NCBI RefSeq assembly: GCF_000424105.1
Contig: NZ_AUJG01000003.1
Location: 62,001-126,000, forward strand
Source of the DNA: Lachnospira multipara ATCC 19207
GTDB lineage: Bacteria > Bacillota > Clostridia > Lachnospirales > Lachnospiraceae
DNA length: 64,000 bases
Direction: 5' to 3'
The notes under the pieces are model-generated. The model was not told the DNA's origin and made no database searches. It worked only from the letters and a program-made list of their open reading frames with translations. Numbering within the stretch: the stretch's first letter is position 1; the number at the start of each line of letters is the position of its first letter. Positions 34,523-43,705 of the stretch are shown here, piece by piece. Made by a program: the position numbers and the translations under genes.

Positions 34523-34588
34523 AGCCCGAATTAGAATTTGCTTCGCAAATCGTCGGGCGTTAGGACTTGAATTGCTTCGCAATTAAAG
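34523..34588. repeat. Nested palindromic repeat between flgK and flgL
   Basis: GCCCGA/TCGGGC enclosing ATTTGC/GCAAAT around TTCG (34524-34557), then GACTT/AAGTC enclosing AATTGC/GCAATT around TTCG. The motif AATTAGAAT matches the family's CATTAGAAT. It touches the 3' end of the flgK gene at 34589. Confidence 0.7.
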
Positions 34589-36154
34589 TCAAGTACCTGT
34601 CTGATTGATTAATTTGTCATAAATCTCATTTAACACCGACATCATTTTTGAGCTTAGATTATAAGACTGCTGGAAGGTTACTAAATCCATAGCCTCTTCG
34701 TCAAAATCAACGCCCATAACAGATAATCTCTGATTTTGAATAGTGGTCTTTAGGTTTGTATAATTCTGTAGGAAATTCTTTGCCTTGTTAGTATCAATAG
34801 ATTCATCTGAAATAATACTTTCAAGGAAATAAGAACCTGTACCACCGTTATAAATCTGTGCTGTTTGTAATGTATTAAGCTTTTCAATTATATCGGCATT
34901 TGCAGCTCCAGTATTTAGCCTTGATTTTGTAGCAAGCTTTGAAGGGTCAAGCTGTAAATCCTTATTGACTGTTACATTACTTGCTGAGAAGGCCACCTGA
35001 TTATCCTTAATTACAAAAAGCGAAGCACCTTTTGTCTCACCATCTGAAGAATAACCTGTCTTTAAAATCTCATTAACTGCATCTGCAAATACTGTCATAA
35101 ACTTATTTAACTGAGCCTGATAATAAGGAATCCCCTTAAAGTCTGTATTTTTACCATCGTAATCAGAAAACTCAGTTGTAAAATATCCATCAGTACTATA
35201 GACATAATCTCCATTGTCATCTACCACAACGGATTCGATCTGGCCATTACAGCCATCTCTAATATCTATAAGTCCCTTTAGCTGACCACCAAGAGAGCTT
35301 GAGTAAATGTTAAACTCCTGACCTGTATCCCAGCTAATATCATAAAGACCAGCTACATCTGAGTTATTTCTTGCATCTGTATCTGCTCTTGATTTTACCA
35401 CAAGTTCGTGATAACCATAGGAATTTACCAAGGTGCTACCATTAATGTTAATGGTGTAATTAGTTAAGTTATTACCTAAATCCTCTTCGTTAGTTGTAAT
35501 ATTTACAATCTTTGCAAGCTCATCTACCAAGGCATTTCTAGAATCACGTAGGTCGTTAGCATTTCCATAACAAGCCTCAATCTGATTGATCTGCTTATTA
35601 AGCTGATAAATAGACTGAGCTAATGAATTTATCTGTTCTACTGCATCCTTAACTTCGTTGTTAGCATCTTCCTGAATTTCCTTTAAATTAGAAGCAAGAT
35701 AATTAAAATAATCTGTCATACTTACTGCACTTTGAATAAGAGAATTCTTAGTAGAATTATCCTCAGGATTTAACATGGTCTGACTAACATTTTTAAAGAA
35801 ATTGTTATATTCCTCTGTGTAACCATCTAGGATAAATTCGTTAAAGAAGCTCTCAATCTGTGACATGTAATTATTCTTAGCCTCATACTCCCCGTAATAA
35901 GTCTGATTATTTCTATACTTCTCATCATAGTAACTATCTCTTGTCTGGCTAATCTCTGTAACATCAACACCGGCACCAAGTGTACCGTAAGGGGCATAAG
36001 TTCTAAGAGAGCTTGCTGCCTCCTTAACGGCAGTCTCTTTTGTGTAACCGTCTGTATCTACATTTGACAAATTATGAGCAGTTACATTAATAGATGCCTG
36101 GGATGCCTGTAATCCAGAATATGCAATTGTTAATCCAAAAAATGTTGATGCCAT
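34589..36154 (-). CDS. flgK: Hook-associated protein FlgK (copy 1)
   Basis: HAP1. The 521-residue product begins MASTFFGLTIAYSGLQASQA and has SINVTAHNLSNVDTDGYTKE, the rod/hook N-terminal signature, and TFQQSYNLSSKMMSVLNEIYD at the C-terminus. It is downstream of a second, longer FlgK-like gene with a 18-bp gap. Both carry intact terminal domains, so both could be assembled, perhaps as two rings or as alternatives. Confidence 0.85.
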   Translation of the reverse strand: MASTFFGLTIAYSGLQASQASINVTAHNLSNVDTDGYTKETAVKEAASSLRTYAPYGTLGAGVDVTEISQTRDSYYDEKYRNNQTYYGEYEAKNNYMSQIESFFNEFILDGYTEEYNNFFKNVSQTMLNPEDNSTKNSLIQSAVSMTDYFNYLASNLKEIQEDANNEVKDAVEQINSLAQSIYQLNKQINQIEACYGNANDLRDSRNALVDELAKIVNITTNEEDLGNNLTNYTININGSTLVNSYGYHELVVKSRADTDARNNSDVAGLYDISWDTGQEFNIYSSSLGGQLKGLIDIRDGCNGQIESVVVDDNGDYVYSTDGYFTTEFSDYDGKNTDFKGIPYYQAQLNKFMTVFADAVNEILKTGYSSDGETKGASLFVIKDNQVAFSASNVTVNKDLQLDPSKLATKSRLNTGAANADIIEKLNTLQTAQIYNGGTGSYFLESIISDESIDTNKAKNFLQNYTNLKTTIQNQRLSVMGVDFDEEAMDLVTFQQSYNLSSKMMSVLNEIYDKLINQTGT

Positions 36155-36172
36155 AAACTACCTTCTTTCTTT

Positions 36173-38128
36173 TTAAATCGCACCAAGTGAAGTTACTAGA
36201 TGCTCAAGCATTTCGCTTACTACATTTACGTATCTTGAACTAGCATTGTAAGCATGCTGAAATTTAATCATCTTTTGAAGTTCTTCATCTGAAGAAACTC
36301 CCGTTGTTTCAGTTCTCTGGTTGTTGTAACCATTTACCATATTTTCCTGATTAGCTACATAACTATTAAGAACGTCGCCCCAAGTGGCATATTTTCCAAC
36401 GAAGTTATTGTAATAAGAATTAAATGTAGATTTTGAATACTCTTCGATGTTAAAGGTTCCAAACTTCACATCCCAAGCATCTACAAGTTCGTTGGCCCTC
36501 TCAAAATCTTCCTTATCCGTTACAGTGGAAAGTGGAAGAAGGGATAAATCCTGGGCTACTGTTGAATTTATGCTTAAGTTACCAAGTCTGTAGTAAGACT
36601 CGTACTTTTGATCATTTAAATTATTTCTAATATAGATTGTGTCGCCATTAGAATCGGTTGTAACCACATATCTTTCAGTATTTGCTCTTGAAAATAGCTC
36701 TTGGCCCACAGTCTTATTATTATCCATGCCATAATCTGTCTTATCAAGGTCAAGGAGTGAGTAAGTTACCGAATCAAAGGCAACCACTCCAGTTCCATCA
36801 CCATTGGAATTGCTATAGAGCTTTTCTTCTGAGTCATAATCATAGCTACCACTAGAATTTAATGTACCAGCAACCTCCTCGCCGAATCTATTGTAAAGAA
36901 CGTCTCTAGTTATGTTTGTGTAAATGTATTTATCTGCCTGAACTAAGTTGCCATTACTATCTGTATACTCACTTGTAAGTGTTACTTCCTTTTCCGGACA
37001 AAGAATATCGTTTAGGGCAGTAACAATACCATTTACCAAATAATCAAATCCTGCCATGGCAGTTAAAACCTGAGATGGCAAAATGTATGTATTGTAATAT
37101 TCCTGCTTTTCCTCATATGCTGCATAATCCTTATTATATTCAGCTAAACCCTCAGCTGTAGTTAAGTCGTAGTCTGAGCTTGATGGCATTTCAGCCACAT
37201 AAGTGTAATCCACCACCATGTTACCTCTTGAAAGAATGAGACCCTTTAACTGACCCTTATCTGTGTCTGTCTCATTAGAGGTCTTAGCAAGAGATGTCGC
37301 TGTAAATACCTCTCTGTCATAGCAAGGCCAAGTTGGAATAACAAGGCTTGTACCAGTGACATATTCTGTACTCATCTCTGCCACTTCATTAAGAGAAACA
37401 AAAGGTACACCCTCGGCATTAATAATGATTTCACCATTTGGTCCCTCATAATAATCAAGGTCCATATATTTACTAAGCTCATCAATAGCCTTATCTCTCT
37501 CATCTCTTAAATCGTTGGCATGCTCAACCCCTGCTGCCTCAATAGCTGTAATCTTCTTGTTATAACTATAAATAGTTTGACCTAAATCATTTATTGTTGT
37601 AACCATATTTCTTACTTCAGTATTAAGGGTTGTCTGGTAAGTAATTAAGCCCTCGTAAATTGCCTCTGACTTATCTATAAAAGCTGTTGCAGTCTGAATA
37701 AGGGAAGATCTAGCAACAGTACTTGTTGGATTTTTAGTTAACTCATTTAAAGAATTATAAAGATCTGTTAAATAAGACTGGTAGGTTACGCCCTGCATTT
37801 CACCAAATAAATCCTCAATCTCGTTAACTGCCTGATACTGTGCATCATAAAAGCCAAGTCTAGAATTCTCTGAACGATAAGATGCATCAATAAAGGTATC
37901 TCTAATTCTTCTTACCTCAGAAATAGACACGCCAAGACCACTAACAGGAGTAGTTACCTTATCATTAGTCATAACTGGCATGTAAACAGTATCCTCAAAG
38001 GTAACCTGCTGTCTTGTATAACCTTCTGTATTTATATTTGCAAGATTGTGGGCTGTTGCATTAAGTGCAATCTGGTTTGATCTTACACCAGTCATGCCCA
38101 CATAAAGTCCTGACATTCCATTTGCCAT
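36173..38128 (-). CDS. flgK: Hook-associated protein FlgK (copy 2, longer)
   Basis: The 651-residue product begins MANGMSGLYVGMTGVRSNQI, with ALNATAHNLANINTEGYTRQ and a C-terminal IKFQHAYNASSRYVNVVSEM. It shares the FlgK plan with the next gene but has a different, larger central region. A sigma-28 promoter lies at 38195-38228, so flgK-flgK-flgL-fliW-csrA can be read as a late unit separate from flgM-flgN, which ends in a terminator at 38279-38296. Confidence 0.87.
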   Translation of the reverse strand: MANGMSGLYVGMTGVRSNQIALNATAHNLANINTEGYTRQQVTFEDTVYMPVMTNDKVTTPVSGLGVSISEVRRIRDTFIDASYRSENSRLGFYDAQYQAVNEIEDLFGEMQGVTYQSYLTDLYNSLNELTKNPTSTVARSSLIQTATAFIDKSEAIYEGLITYQTTLNTEVRNMVTTINDLGQTIYSYNKKITAIEAAGVEHANDLRDERDKAIDELSKYMDLDYYEGPNGEIIINAEGVPFVSLNEVAEMSTEYVTGTSLVIPTWPCYDREVFTATSLAKTSNETDTDKGQLKGLILSRGNMVVDYTYVAEMPSSSDYDLTTAEGLAEYNKDYAAYEEKQEYYNTYILPSQVLTAMAGFDYLVNGIVTALNDILCPEKEVTLTSEYTDSNGNLVQADKYIYTNITRDVLYNRFGEEVAGTLNSSGSYDYDSEEKLYSNSNGDGTGVVAFDSVTYSLLDLDKTDYGMDNNKTVGQELFSRANTERYVVTTDSNGDTIYIRNNLNDQKYESYYRLGNLSINSTVAQDLSLLPLSTVTDKEDFERANELVDAWDVKFGTFNIEEYSKSTFNSYYNNFVGKYATWGDVLNSYVANQENMVNGYNNQRTETTGVSSDEELQKMIKFQHAYNASSRYVNVVSEMLEHLVTSLGAI

Positions 38129-38194
38129 AATATTTCACCTCTAAATATGAAAAAGAGTTTAAATTTAGTCACTTCTAGTTAGTCCATCTGCTAT

Positions 38195-38228
38195 TTATAT
38201 CGGTAAAATCTAGCTAGAATTAACCTCT
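38195..38228 (-). promoter_or_regulatory. Sigma-28 promoter of flgK-flgK-flgL
   Basis: Bottom strand GAGGTTAATTC, spacer, ACCGATATAAATAG. TGAAAATGTA lies 19 bp upstream of the -35 (38245-38254). Confidence 0.78.
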
Positions 38229-38278
38229 ATTTTTCTTTTCCTTATGAAAATGTATAGCAAAATTTTTGCATAAAAAAA

Positions 38279-38296
38279 GGAGCGTCTAAACGCCCC
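38279..38296 (-). terminator. Terminator of flgM-flgN
   Basis: GGAGCGTC paired with ACGCCCC, small loop, followed on the bottom strand by seven T. Confidence 0.8.
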
Positions 38297-38315
38297 TATT
38301 ATCTTTAAGCTACAT

Positions 38316-38831
38316 TTACTGCTTTGCATCAAATCTTCCAATGCTTGAGGTCATCACCGATGCCTCTGTAGCTGTCTTTCCATAGTTTGCTGTCTGTGGA
38401 GCAAGGGTTGCTGATCTAGCAACATTAATATCAAACTCAATCATCTCCATAGACGCCTTAAGTAGTGTTTTATTATTCTCATTTATCTGCATTAGGCTCT
38501 TTACTGTCCTTTTAAGAGCCAGGTAACTTTCTTCTAATCTATCATGTTCTCTAGGTCGTTTCTCTAGTAGCTTTACAATTCTTTCTACCTTCACGTCTTT
38601 TGGGGAAAGATGTAATACTCTACATATTTCATCAACGACTGCTAGTCTATCTTCTTCTACTGCATTTATCTTATTAATTAATGCTTGTTCGTACTTAAGA
38701 ATAGCTTGCAGAGACTCTACATCGCTACTCACAATCGCATTGGTCTTTTCCTTGGCATAGCCATAGAGCTCTAAATACAAGCTATTCTCTTTGTTCATAT
38801 CTTCAATTAATGAATCAATCATGCTAGCCAT
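38316..38831 (-). CDS. flgN: Flagellar chaperone FlgN
   Basis: Export chaperone for FlgK and FlgL. The 171-residue helical product (MASMIDSLIEDMNKENSLYL) has the FlgN pattern of an N-terminal helical pair followed by ALINKINAVEEDRLAVVDEI and a polar tail. It lies between flgM and flgK, the Bacillus position. I start at the ATG 38829-38831, 8 nt after GTGAGG; a TTG two codons upstream is weaker. Confidence 0.85.
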   Translation of the reverse strand: MASMIDSLIEDMNKENSLYLELYGYAKEKTNAIVSSDVESLQAILKYEQALINKINAVEEDRLAVVDEICRVLHLSPKDVKVERIVKLLEKRPREHDRLEESYLALKRTVKSLMQINENNKTLLKASMEMIEFDINVARSATLAPQTANYGKTATEASVMTSSIGRFDAKQ

Positions 38832-38847
38832 AGTCAAAACCTCACTT

Positions 38848-39129
38848 TTAGAATGTCAAAGTAGAAACGCTATTAACTATCTTATCTGCAACATCCTCTG
38901 CAGATACAGCATAGGTACCAGCAGCAATTCTTGCCTTGATATCAGCGATCTTATCCTCTCTTACATCTGAGCTTTCAGCAACTGCTGTCTTTGCAACAGA
39001 ATAAGTTTTTGCTGTATCAGAAATATCGAATTTGTCATTAGCACTTGCCACCTTGCCTGTGCTATTAACTTTGCTAGTAGCATTTGCCTGATAAACCTGG
39101 CTAATTGCATTATAAGCGTCTATTCTCAT
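38848..39129 (-). CDS. flgM: Anti-sigma-28 factor FlgM
   Basis: Holds sigma-28 inactive until it is exported through the finished hook. The 93-residue product begins MRIDAYNAISQVYQAN and has the C-terminal sigma-binding half VREDKIADIKARIAAGTYAV and VADKIVNSVS, the classic FlgM motif. The ATG at 39129 has AGGACGG upstream; an in-frame start at 39180 is less likely. Both a sigma-28 and a sigma-A promoter are found upstream. Confidence 0.93.
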   Translation of the reverse strand: MRIDAYNAISQVYQANATSKVNSTGKVASANDKFDISDTAKTYSVAKTAVAESSDVREDKIADIKARIAAGTYAVSAEDVADKIVNSVSTLTF

Positions 39130-39219
39130 ACTCTTCGCCGTCCTTTCATACTTTCTAAGACTTATAAAGAACCCCTCCATACTCTTAGTTTAAAGAGACT
39201 CTTCTGCTTTATGCCTTAT

Positions 39220-39250
39220 TTATCGGAAGTTTAATCTCAAAACTTAACCG
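39220..39250 (-). promoter_or_regulatory. Sigma-28 promoter of flgM-flgN
   Basis: Bottom strand CGGTTAAGTTTTGAG, spacer, TCCGATAAATAAGG. It makes flgM part of the regulon its product controls. Confidence 0.85.
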
Positions 39251-39330
39251 ATTTTATAAATAAATATTGTTCTTTTTTTAATACAATCCTAAAAATTTTC
39301 TTTTTCTAGTCCTGTATCATCTCTGAATTA

Positions 39331-39355
39331 TATATCGACCAGAAAAACATTTTCA
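39331..39355 (-). promoter_or_regulatory. Possible second, weak sigma-28 element of flgM
   Basis: Bottom strand GTCGATATATAA with only a poor -35 (TTATGAAAA). A shifted copy of the ACATTTTCA motif lies at 39347-39355. Probably marginal. Confidence 0.35.
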
Positions 39356-39369
39356 TAAGCTCTTTTTAA

Positions 39370-39398
39370 AGTATAAAAAAGAAAATTTATATTGTCAA
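39370..39398 (-). promoter_or_regulatory. Sigma-A promoter upstream of flgM
   Basis: Bottom strand perfect TTGACA at 39393-39398, 17-bp spacer, TATACT at 39370-39375. With the sigma-28 site at 39220 this gives early and late transcription of flgM. The gap 39130-39489 holds these promoters and nothing else recognisable. Confidence 0.75.
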
Positions 39399-39489
39399 TT
39401 TTTTAATGATTCTAATTGTAACATAAGAACTTAATAAACTCTAAGTGCACAAAGCAAATCTTATAGGCGTATCACTCCTTATAAAAATT

Positions 39490-39514
39490 AAAGGGGTCGT
39501 TGTCCGACCCCTTT
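39490..39514 (-). terminator. Terminator of recD2-comFC-yvyF
   Basis: AAAGGGGTCG and CGACCCCTTT with a 5-nt loop, then AATTTTTAT on the bottom strand. Confidence 0.85.
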
Positions 39515-39524
39515 GCTCTATTTA

Positions 39525-39935
39525 CTAGTTATCTAAGAAACGCATCTTAGCAGTAGCAGATCTCTTTTTCTTTGGCTCCTCAATCGGTTTCTTGCCATAG
39601 AGCTGGTCTAACTGATCTGACATAGTCTCCTTACAGTTCTCACAATATTTTCCAGATTTAATAGGAGCACCACATGACTGACAATAAATTGCAATTGGCG
39701 AATCATCAGAAAATACCAATCTTTCCTCTCTTATCCACTGTTCTATCTGCTTAGTACTAACTTCGCAAGCCTCAGAAATCTGTCTAATACTTGCTACGCG
39801 ATTATCCTCAATATATCTTTTTACCTCTTGGAACTTCTCTTCTAACTTCTTTACACAATCAGGACATAAATTTCTGTAGCTACCGCCAACATAGTTGTAT
39901 AATCTTCCACATCCACGACAATTTCTAACTTCCAT
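39525..39935 (-). CDS. yvyF: YvyF-type flagellar operon zinc-ribbon protein
   Basis: A 136-residue protein of the YvyF type that lies upstream of flgM in Bacillus. Two zinc ribbons are seen: Cys6/Cys9 with Cys24/Cys27 and Cys85/Cys88 with Cys98/Cys101. Between them is a helix-turn-helix-like stretch (ASIRQISEACEVSTKQIEQW), which suggests nucleic acid binding. Function is not established. AGGAGG precedes the ATG. Confidence 0.85.
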   Translation of the reverse strand: MEVRNCRGCGRLYNYVGGSYRNLCPDCVKKLEEKFQEVKRYIEDNRVASIRQISEACEVSTKQIEQWIREERLVFSDDSPIAIYCQSCGAPIKSGKYCENCKETMSDQLDQLYGKKPIEEPKKKRSATAKMRFLDN

Positions 39936-39985
39936 AGTAAACCTCCTGCATACAGTTATACATTTTATTTTTCAGAAGCTATTTT

Positions 39986-40741
39986 CTAGAAACCCTGTCC
40001 CACACAAATAACAATGCCAACTACTTCTAAGTCCTTAAAACGCTTTAATTCCTTAGTTATGGCATCTAGAGTTGCTCCTGTTGTATATATATCATCCACG
40101 ACTATTACTTTATTATATCTTACAACATTTCTAGACACTTGAAAAGCGTTTTCAAGGTTTTTTATTCTATTAGTATTGCTCAGTTTTTTCATGGGAATTG
40201 TATTTTTGACGCGGTAAATCAGATTCTCATCATAGGGGATATTTAGGTCCTTTGCCATGTTTTTTGCCAAGATTTCCGCCTGATTAAAACCTCTAAATTT
40301 TCTTCTCTCATTACTAATGGGCACCGGCACTATAACGTCTGGATCAAATTTTCTAATCTCATCCTCTAACCTAAGGACTAATTCACTAGCAAAGACCTTG
40401 CCAAATTCTCTTTTGTTATAATATTTAAACTCATAAATGGATTTACTAATACTGTCTGTATATTCAAAAACAGCCATAGACTTTTTAAAAACGTGAGGAT
40501 TTTCCAAACAATCCTTACAGAATTCGCTATCTGTATTATCTAGAGGTTTGCCACACTTAAAACAGCTAGGTCCTGTTATATATGGGGCTTTTTTTCTACA
40601 GATTTTGCAAATGTTTTCCCTCCTGCCCTCCACAATGGGACGGGGTCTTAAACATATCGGACAAGCTGGTGGATAGAAGATATCCACCAAGCCCTCCAAA
40701 AAATTATCTCTTATTAACATATTCTTTTTAGTTTTTAACAC
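39986..40741 (-). CDS. comFC: ComFC-type phosphoribosyltransferase-like protein
   Basis: A 251-residue ComF-family protein linked to DNA uptake. The N-terminal part has a four-Cys double zinc motif (CPICLRP, CKICRKKAPY, CFKCGKPLDN, CKDCLEN). The C-terminal part has the phosphoribosyltransferase loop VIVVDDIYTTGATLD at about residues 214-228. The GTG start at 40739-40741 has TAAGGAG upstream and overlaps the recD2 stop by 7 bases; a later ATG at 40720 lacks a site. Confidence 0.88.
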   Translation of the reverse strand: MLKTKKNMLIRDNFLEGLVDIFYPPACPICLRPRPIVEGRRENICKICRKKAPYITGPSCFKCGKPLDNTDSEFCKDCLENPHVFKKSMAVFEYTDSISKSIYEFKYYNKREFGKVFASELVLRLEDEIRKFDPDVIVPVPISNERRKFRGFNQAEILAKNMAKDLNIPYDENLIYRVKNTIPMKKLSNTNRIKNLENAFQVSRNVVRYNKVIVVDDIYTTGATLDAITKELKRFKDLEVVGIVICVGQGF

Positions 40742-42987
40742 ATAATCTCCTTAATTCTTTGATCAAGTGAGGAATATCTTTTGGTATCTGTAATATTTTT
40801 TGCCATCTGTCTAAAAATTTCTTCTTCGCCAACCATGCATACGCAGGTTCTAGCTCTTGTAACAGCGGTATATAAAATATTTCTATTCATTAGCATTCTA
40901 GGTCCCTGATACATAGGAATAATAACCGCCGGATATTCACTACCCTGGGACTTATGCACTGTAATAGCATAAGCAAGCTCTAATTCATCAAGCTGGCTAA
41001 ACTCGTAATCTACAAATCTGCCATCTTCAAATCTAACGGTTACTGTTTCATTAAACTGGCTTATTTCCTCGATTATTCCTGTATCTCCGTTAAAGACTCC
41101 AGTTCCTCTATCATAGGTTACACCATACTTGGATTTTTTCTGCCACTCCAGCTGATAATCATTTTTAATCTGCATAACCTTATCCCCTTCACGATAAGTA
41201 GTGTCTCCGTGAACTCTCTCCTGCTTAGTCTGAGTAGAAGGGTTTAAGAAATCCTGCATAATTGAATTTAATCTATCAACACCTGTAGCCGACTTCCTTG
41301 ATGGTGTCAAAATCTGAATTTCTGAAATATCCGCATGCACATAATTTGGCAGCTTGTCAGAAATCAAGGTCTTCATAGCATTTATAATAGCATCCGCACC
41401 ATTACGTCTAACAAAGAGAAAATCCTTGCTGTACTTATTAAGCACAACCTCTTCTCCCTTATTAATCTTATGGGCATTCATAATAATCTCACTAGTTTCC
41501 GCCTGTCTAAAAATTTTCTCTAATTTAACCACAGGGAAACAGCCAGAAGCAATTATATCTTTTAAAATGTTACCCGGTCCCACAGATGGCAGCTGATCCA
41601 CATCACCTACAAGTATAAGCTTTGTACCCACAGCCACGGCGCGAATTAGGGAATACATAATATTAATATCCACCATGGACATCTCATCTACAATGATTAC
41701 ATCTGCCTCAAGGGGATTATCTTCATTTCTTTCAAAAAACATAGAAAGACCTGAAGCCCTAGAATTACTTTCACTAGCCCCACCGCCGTTAATTTCAAGA
41801 AGTCTGTGAATAGTTTGTGCTTCCATATTACAAGCTTCTGTCATACGCTTAGCTGCACGACCTGTTGGAGCTGCAAGCCTAATCTCTAAACCATCTAGCA
41901 TAAAGAACTTAATAATGGAATTAATGGTTGTAGTCTTACCAGTACCAGGACCACCTGTAATTACAAGAAGTCCGCTAGTTGCTGCCATTCTAATTCCTTC
42001 TTTTTGGATATCATCAAGCTCAATGTCCTCTTCCTTCTCGATTCTTTTGATTCTCTCATCAATTTCCTCTAAAGACCTAGACTCCACCTGGGCAAGGCCC
42101 TTTAATCTAGCAGCCACATTTCCTTCCATGTAGTAATAAAGGCTAGAGTAGACATTTACACTGCCATCCTCCATGGTCTTACAAACCACCTTCTTATCCA
42201 CTGCCAAGTCCATTAAGTACTTATCAAAGTCCTCAATGTCTATTAAAAGCAGGCTAACTACATCTTTTTCTAGTTCCTCTTTTGGTAAGAAAATGTGTCC
42301 ATTAAGGGAAGCCTGACTCAAACAGTAAGAAATTCCACTCTTAATTCTAAAGTCAGAATCTATCTTAATTCCTACCCTAGAGGCGATTTCATCTGCTGTC
42401 TTAAAGCCTATACCCTCAATATCATCTGCTAATTTATAAGGATTAGTCTCTATTAAATTATAGATTTGATTACCATACTGCTTAAAGATCTTGGTGGCAA
42501 GGTTCATAGCAATTCCAAATTTTTGTAAAAACATCATGGCCTTGCGCATGTCCTTTTTATCCATAAGCTGATTAGCTATTTCCATTGCCTTATTATTGCT
42601 AATTCCCTTGATTTCTGCTAATCTTTCTGGCTCCTCTTCCATGATTCTAAAGGTATCGTCTCCGAATTCCTTTACGATTCGCGAAGCCATTTTCTCACCA
42701 ATACCCTTAATTGCCCCACTTGCCAAATATCTCTGGACAGAAGCGGTATCATTAGGTGCCTGAAATTCATAGGAATCTATCTTAAACTGCATATAATAAA
42801 CGGGATGTTTAACGTAATTACCTGTGGCAACAATATACTCGCCTTCGCTTATGTAACTTAATGTACCCACACAAGTAATCTCTTCTCCTTCGTTATCTAT
42901 CTCAAATACGGAATAGCCATTATCTTCATTACGATAAATAATACTCTCTATAAAGCCCTCTACTTCTTTTATATTGTCGTAGTCCAT
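40735..42987 (-). CDS. recD2: RecD-like 5'-3' DNA helicase RecD2
   Basis: Superfamily 1B helicase without RecBC. The 750-residue product has the RecD2 N-terminal OB and helix-hairpin-helix region (GAIKGIGEKMASRI, DDIEGIGFKTADEIA), Walker A GGPGTGKTT (345-353), Walker B VIIVDEMSM, and C-terminal AYAITVHKSQGSEYPAVIIP and LYTAVTRA motifs. It occupies the place of comFA in the Bacillus comF locus. It is coupled to comFC by overlap. Confidence 0.94.
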   Translation of the reverse strand: MDYDNIKEVEGFIESIIYRNEDNGYSVFEIDNEGEEITCVGTLSYISEGEYIVATGNYVKHPVYYMQFKIDSYEFQAPNDTASVQRYLASGAIKGIGEKMASRIVKEFGDDTFRIMEEEPERLAEIKGISNNKAMEIANQLMDKKDMRKAMMFLQKFGIAMNLATKIFKQYGNQIYNLIETNPYKLADDIEGIGFKTADEIASRVGIKIDSDFRIKSGISYCLSQASLNGHIFLPKEELEKDVVSLLLIDIEDFDKYLMDLAVDKKVVCKTMEDGSVNVYSSLYYYMEGNVAARLKGLAQVESRSLEEIDERIKRIEKEEDIELDDIQKEGIRMAATSGLLVITGGPGTGKTTTINSIIKFFMLDGLEIRLAAPTGRAAKRMTEACNMEAQTIHRLLEINGGGASESNSRASGLSMFFERNEDNPLEADVIIVDEMSMVDINIMYSLIRAVAVGTKLILVGDVDQLPSVGPGNILKDIIASGCFPVVKLEKIFRQAETSEIIMNAHKINKGEEVVLNKYSKDFLFVRRNGADAIINAMKTLISDKLPNYVHADISEIQILTPSRKSATGVDRLNSIMQDFLNPSTQTKQERVHGDTTYREGDKVMQIKNDYQLEWQKKSKYGVTYDRGTGVFNGDTGIIEEISQFNETVTVRFEDGRFVDYEFSQLDELELAYAITVHKSQGSEYPAVIIPMYQGPRMLMNRNILYTAVTRARTCVCMVGEEEIFRQMAKNITDTKRYSSLDQRIKEIMC

Positions 42988-43085
42988 TCTTTCACCTCTT
43001 ATATGCTTTGGAAAATTTTGGCGACTGCCAACAAAATTTGATAATAATGACTAAGACATTGTAACACAGATTATAATACAAAAAA

Positions 43086-43109
43086 AGAGCAGCCAATTTA
43101 AGCTGCTCT
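43086..43109 (-). terminator. Terminator of flgG-flgJ
   Basis: AGAGCAGC and GCTGCTCT, 8-nt loop, then seven T on the bottom strand. It isolates recD2, whose promoter is not obvious in 43000-43085. Confidence 0.85.
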
Positions 43110-43152
43110 AATTCTCTTAAACACTGGTCTTATAAGACTTATTCCTTTATTA

Positions 43153-43638
43153 TTAAGCTAATGTGTTGTCGTCTGCTGTTCCTACTGACTGTACCTGATT
43201 TACCTCAGCCACAGTAGAATAATTTCTCTTCATCTGCTCGTAAAGTGCCTGGGCAATTCCAAGACCTGCACCATTATTATTACTAACACTTGTTGTTAAA
43301 GTACTTGCAAGCTGAGAAATAAGCTCATCTCCATAGTAATCACTAAGTGTAGACATAGCCGAATCTGTTTCCTCACCAGTTATACCCACGAGTGAATTAA
43401 ATAGGGAAGCTGAAGCACTTTCTCCGTCGCTATCTCCCGTAACTGAAGTCATTTTCTGCATAGACTTCATAACCTGCTCTAAAAGATAGCTCTCAAATTC
43501 CTTTGCCACTGCCATTAATTCTTCATCTGTGGCAGTTTCAAAGTTTGTTGAATTAATTTTACTTGTAAGTGCACTGCTAGTTGCATCATAAACATCTGCA
43601 TAACTAGATGATGCACCTATTCCTGAAACACTACTCAT
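43153..43638 (-). CDS. FlgJ-like rod-binding protein
   Basis: A 161-residue protein with the rod-binding domain of FlgJ but no muramidase domain: DEELMAVAKEFESYLLEQVM, KSMQKM, LFNSLVG, SDYYGDELISQLA and GIAQALYEQMKRNY. Gram-positive rods often have this short form. The N-terminal 35 residues are Ser/Thr-rich. AGGAGG precedes the ATG. It is the last gene after flgG. Confidence 0.85.
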   Translation of the reverse strand: MSSVSGIGASSSYADVYDATSSALTSKINSTNFETATDEELMAVAKEFESYLLEQVMKSMQKMTSVTGDSDGESASASLFNSLVGITGEETDSAMSTLSDYYGDELISQLASTLTTSVSNNNGAGLGIAQALYEQMKRNYSTVAEVNQVQSVGTADDNTLA

Positions 43639-43705
43639 ATTTTTCCTCCTTTTATCCCCTCTGTAACAATTCCTATGAATTGCTAGAAAAATATATATCC
43701 TCTAA

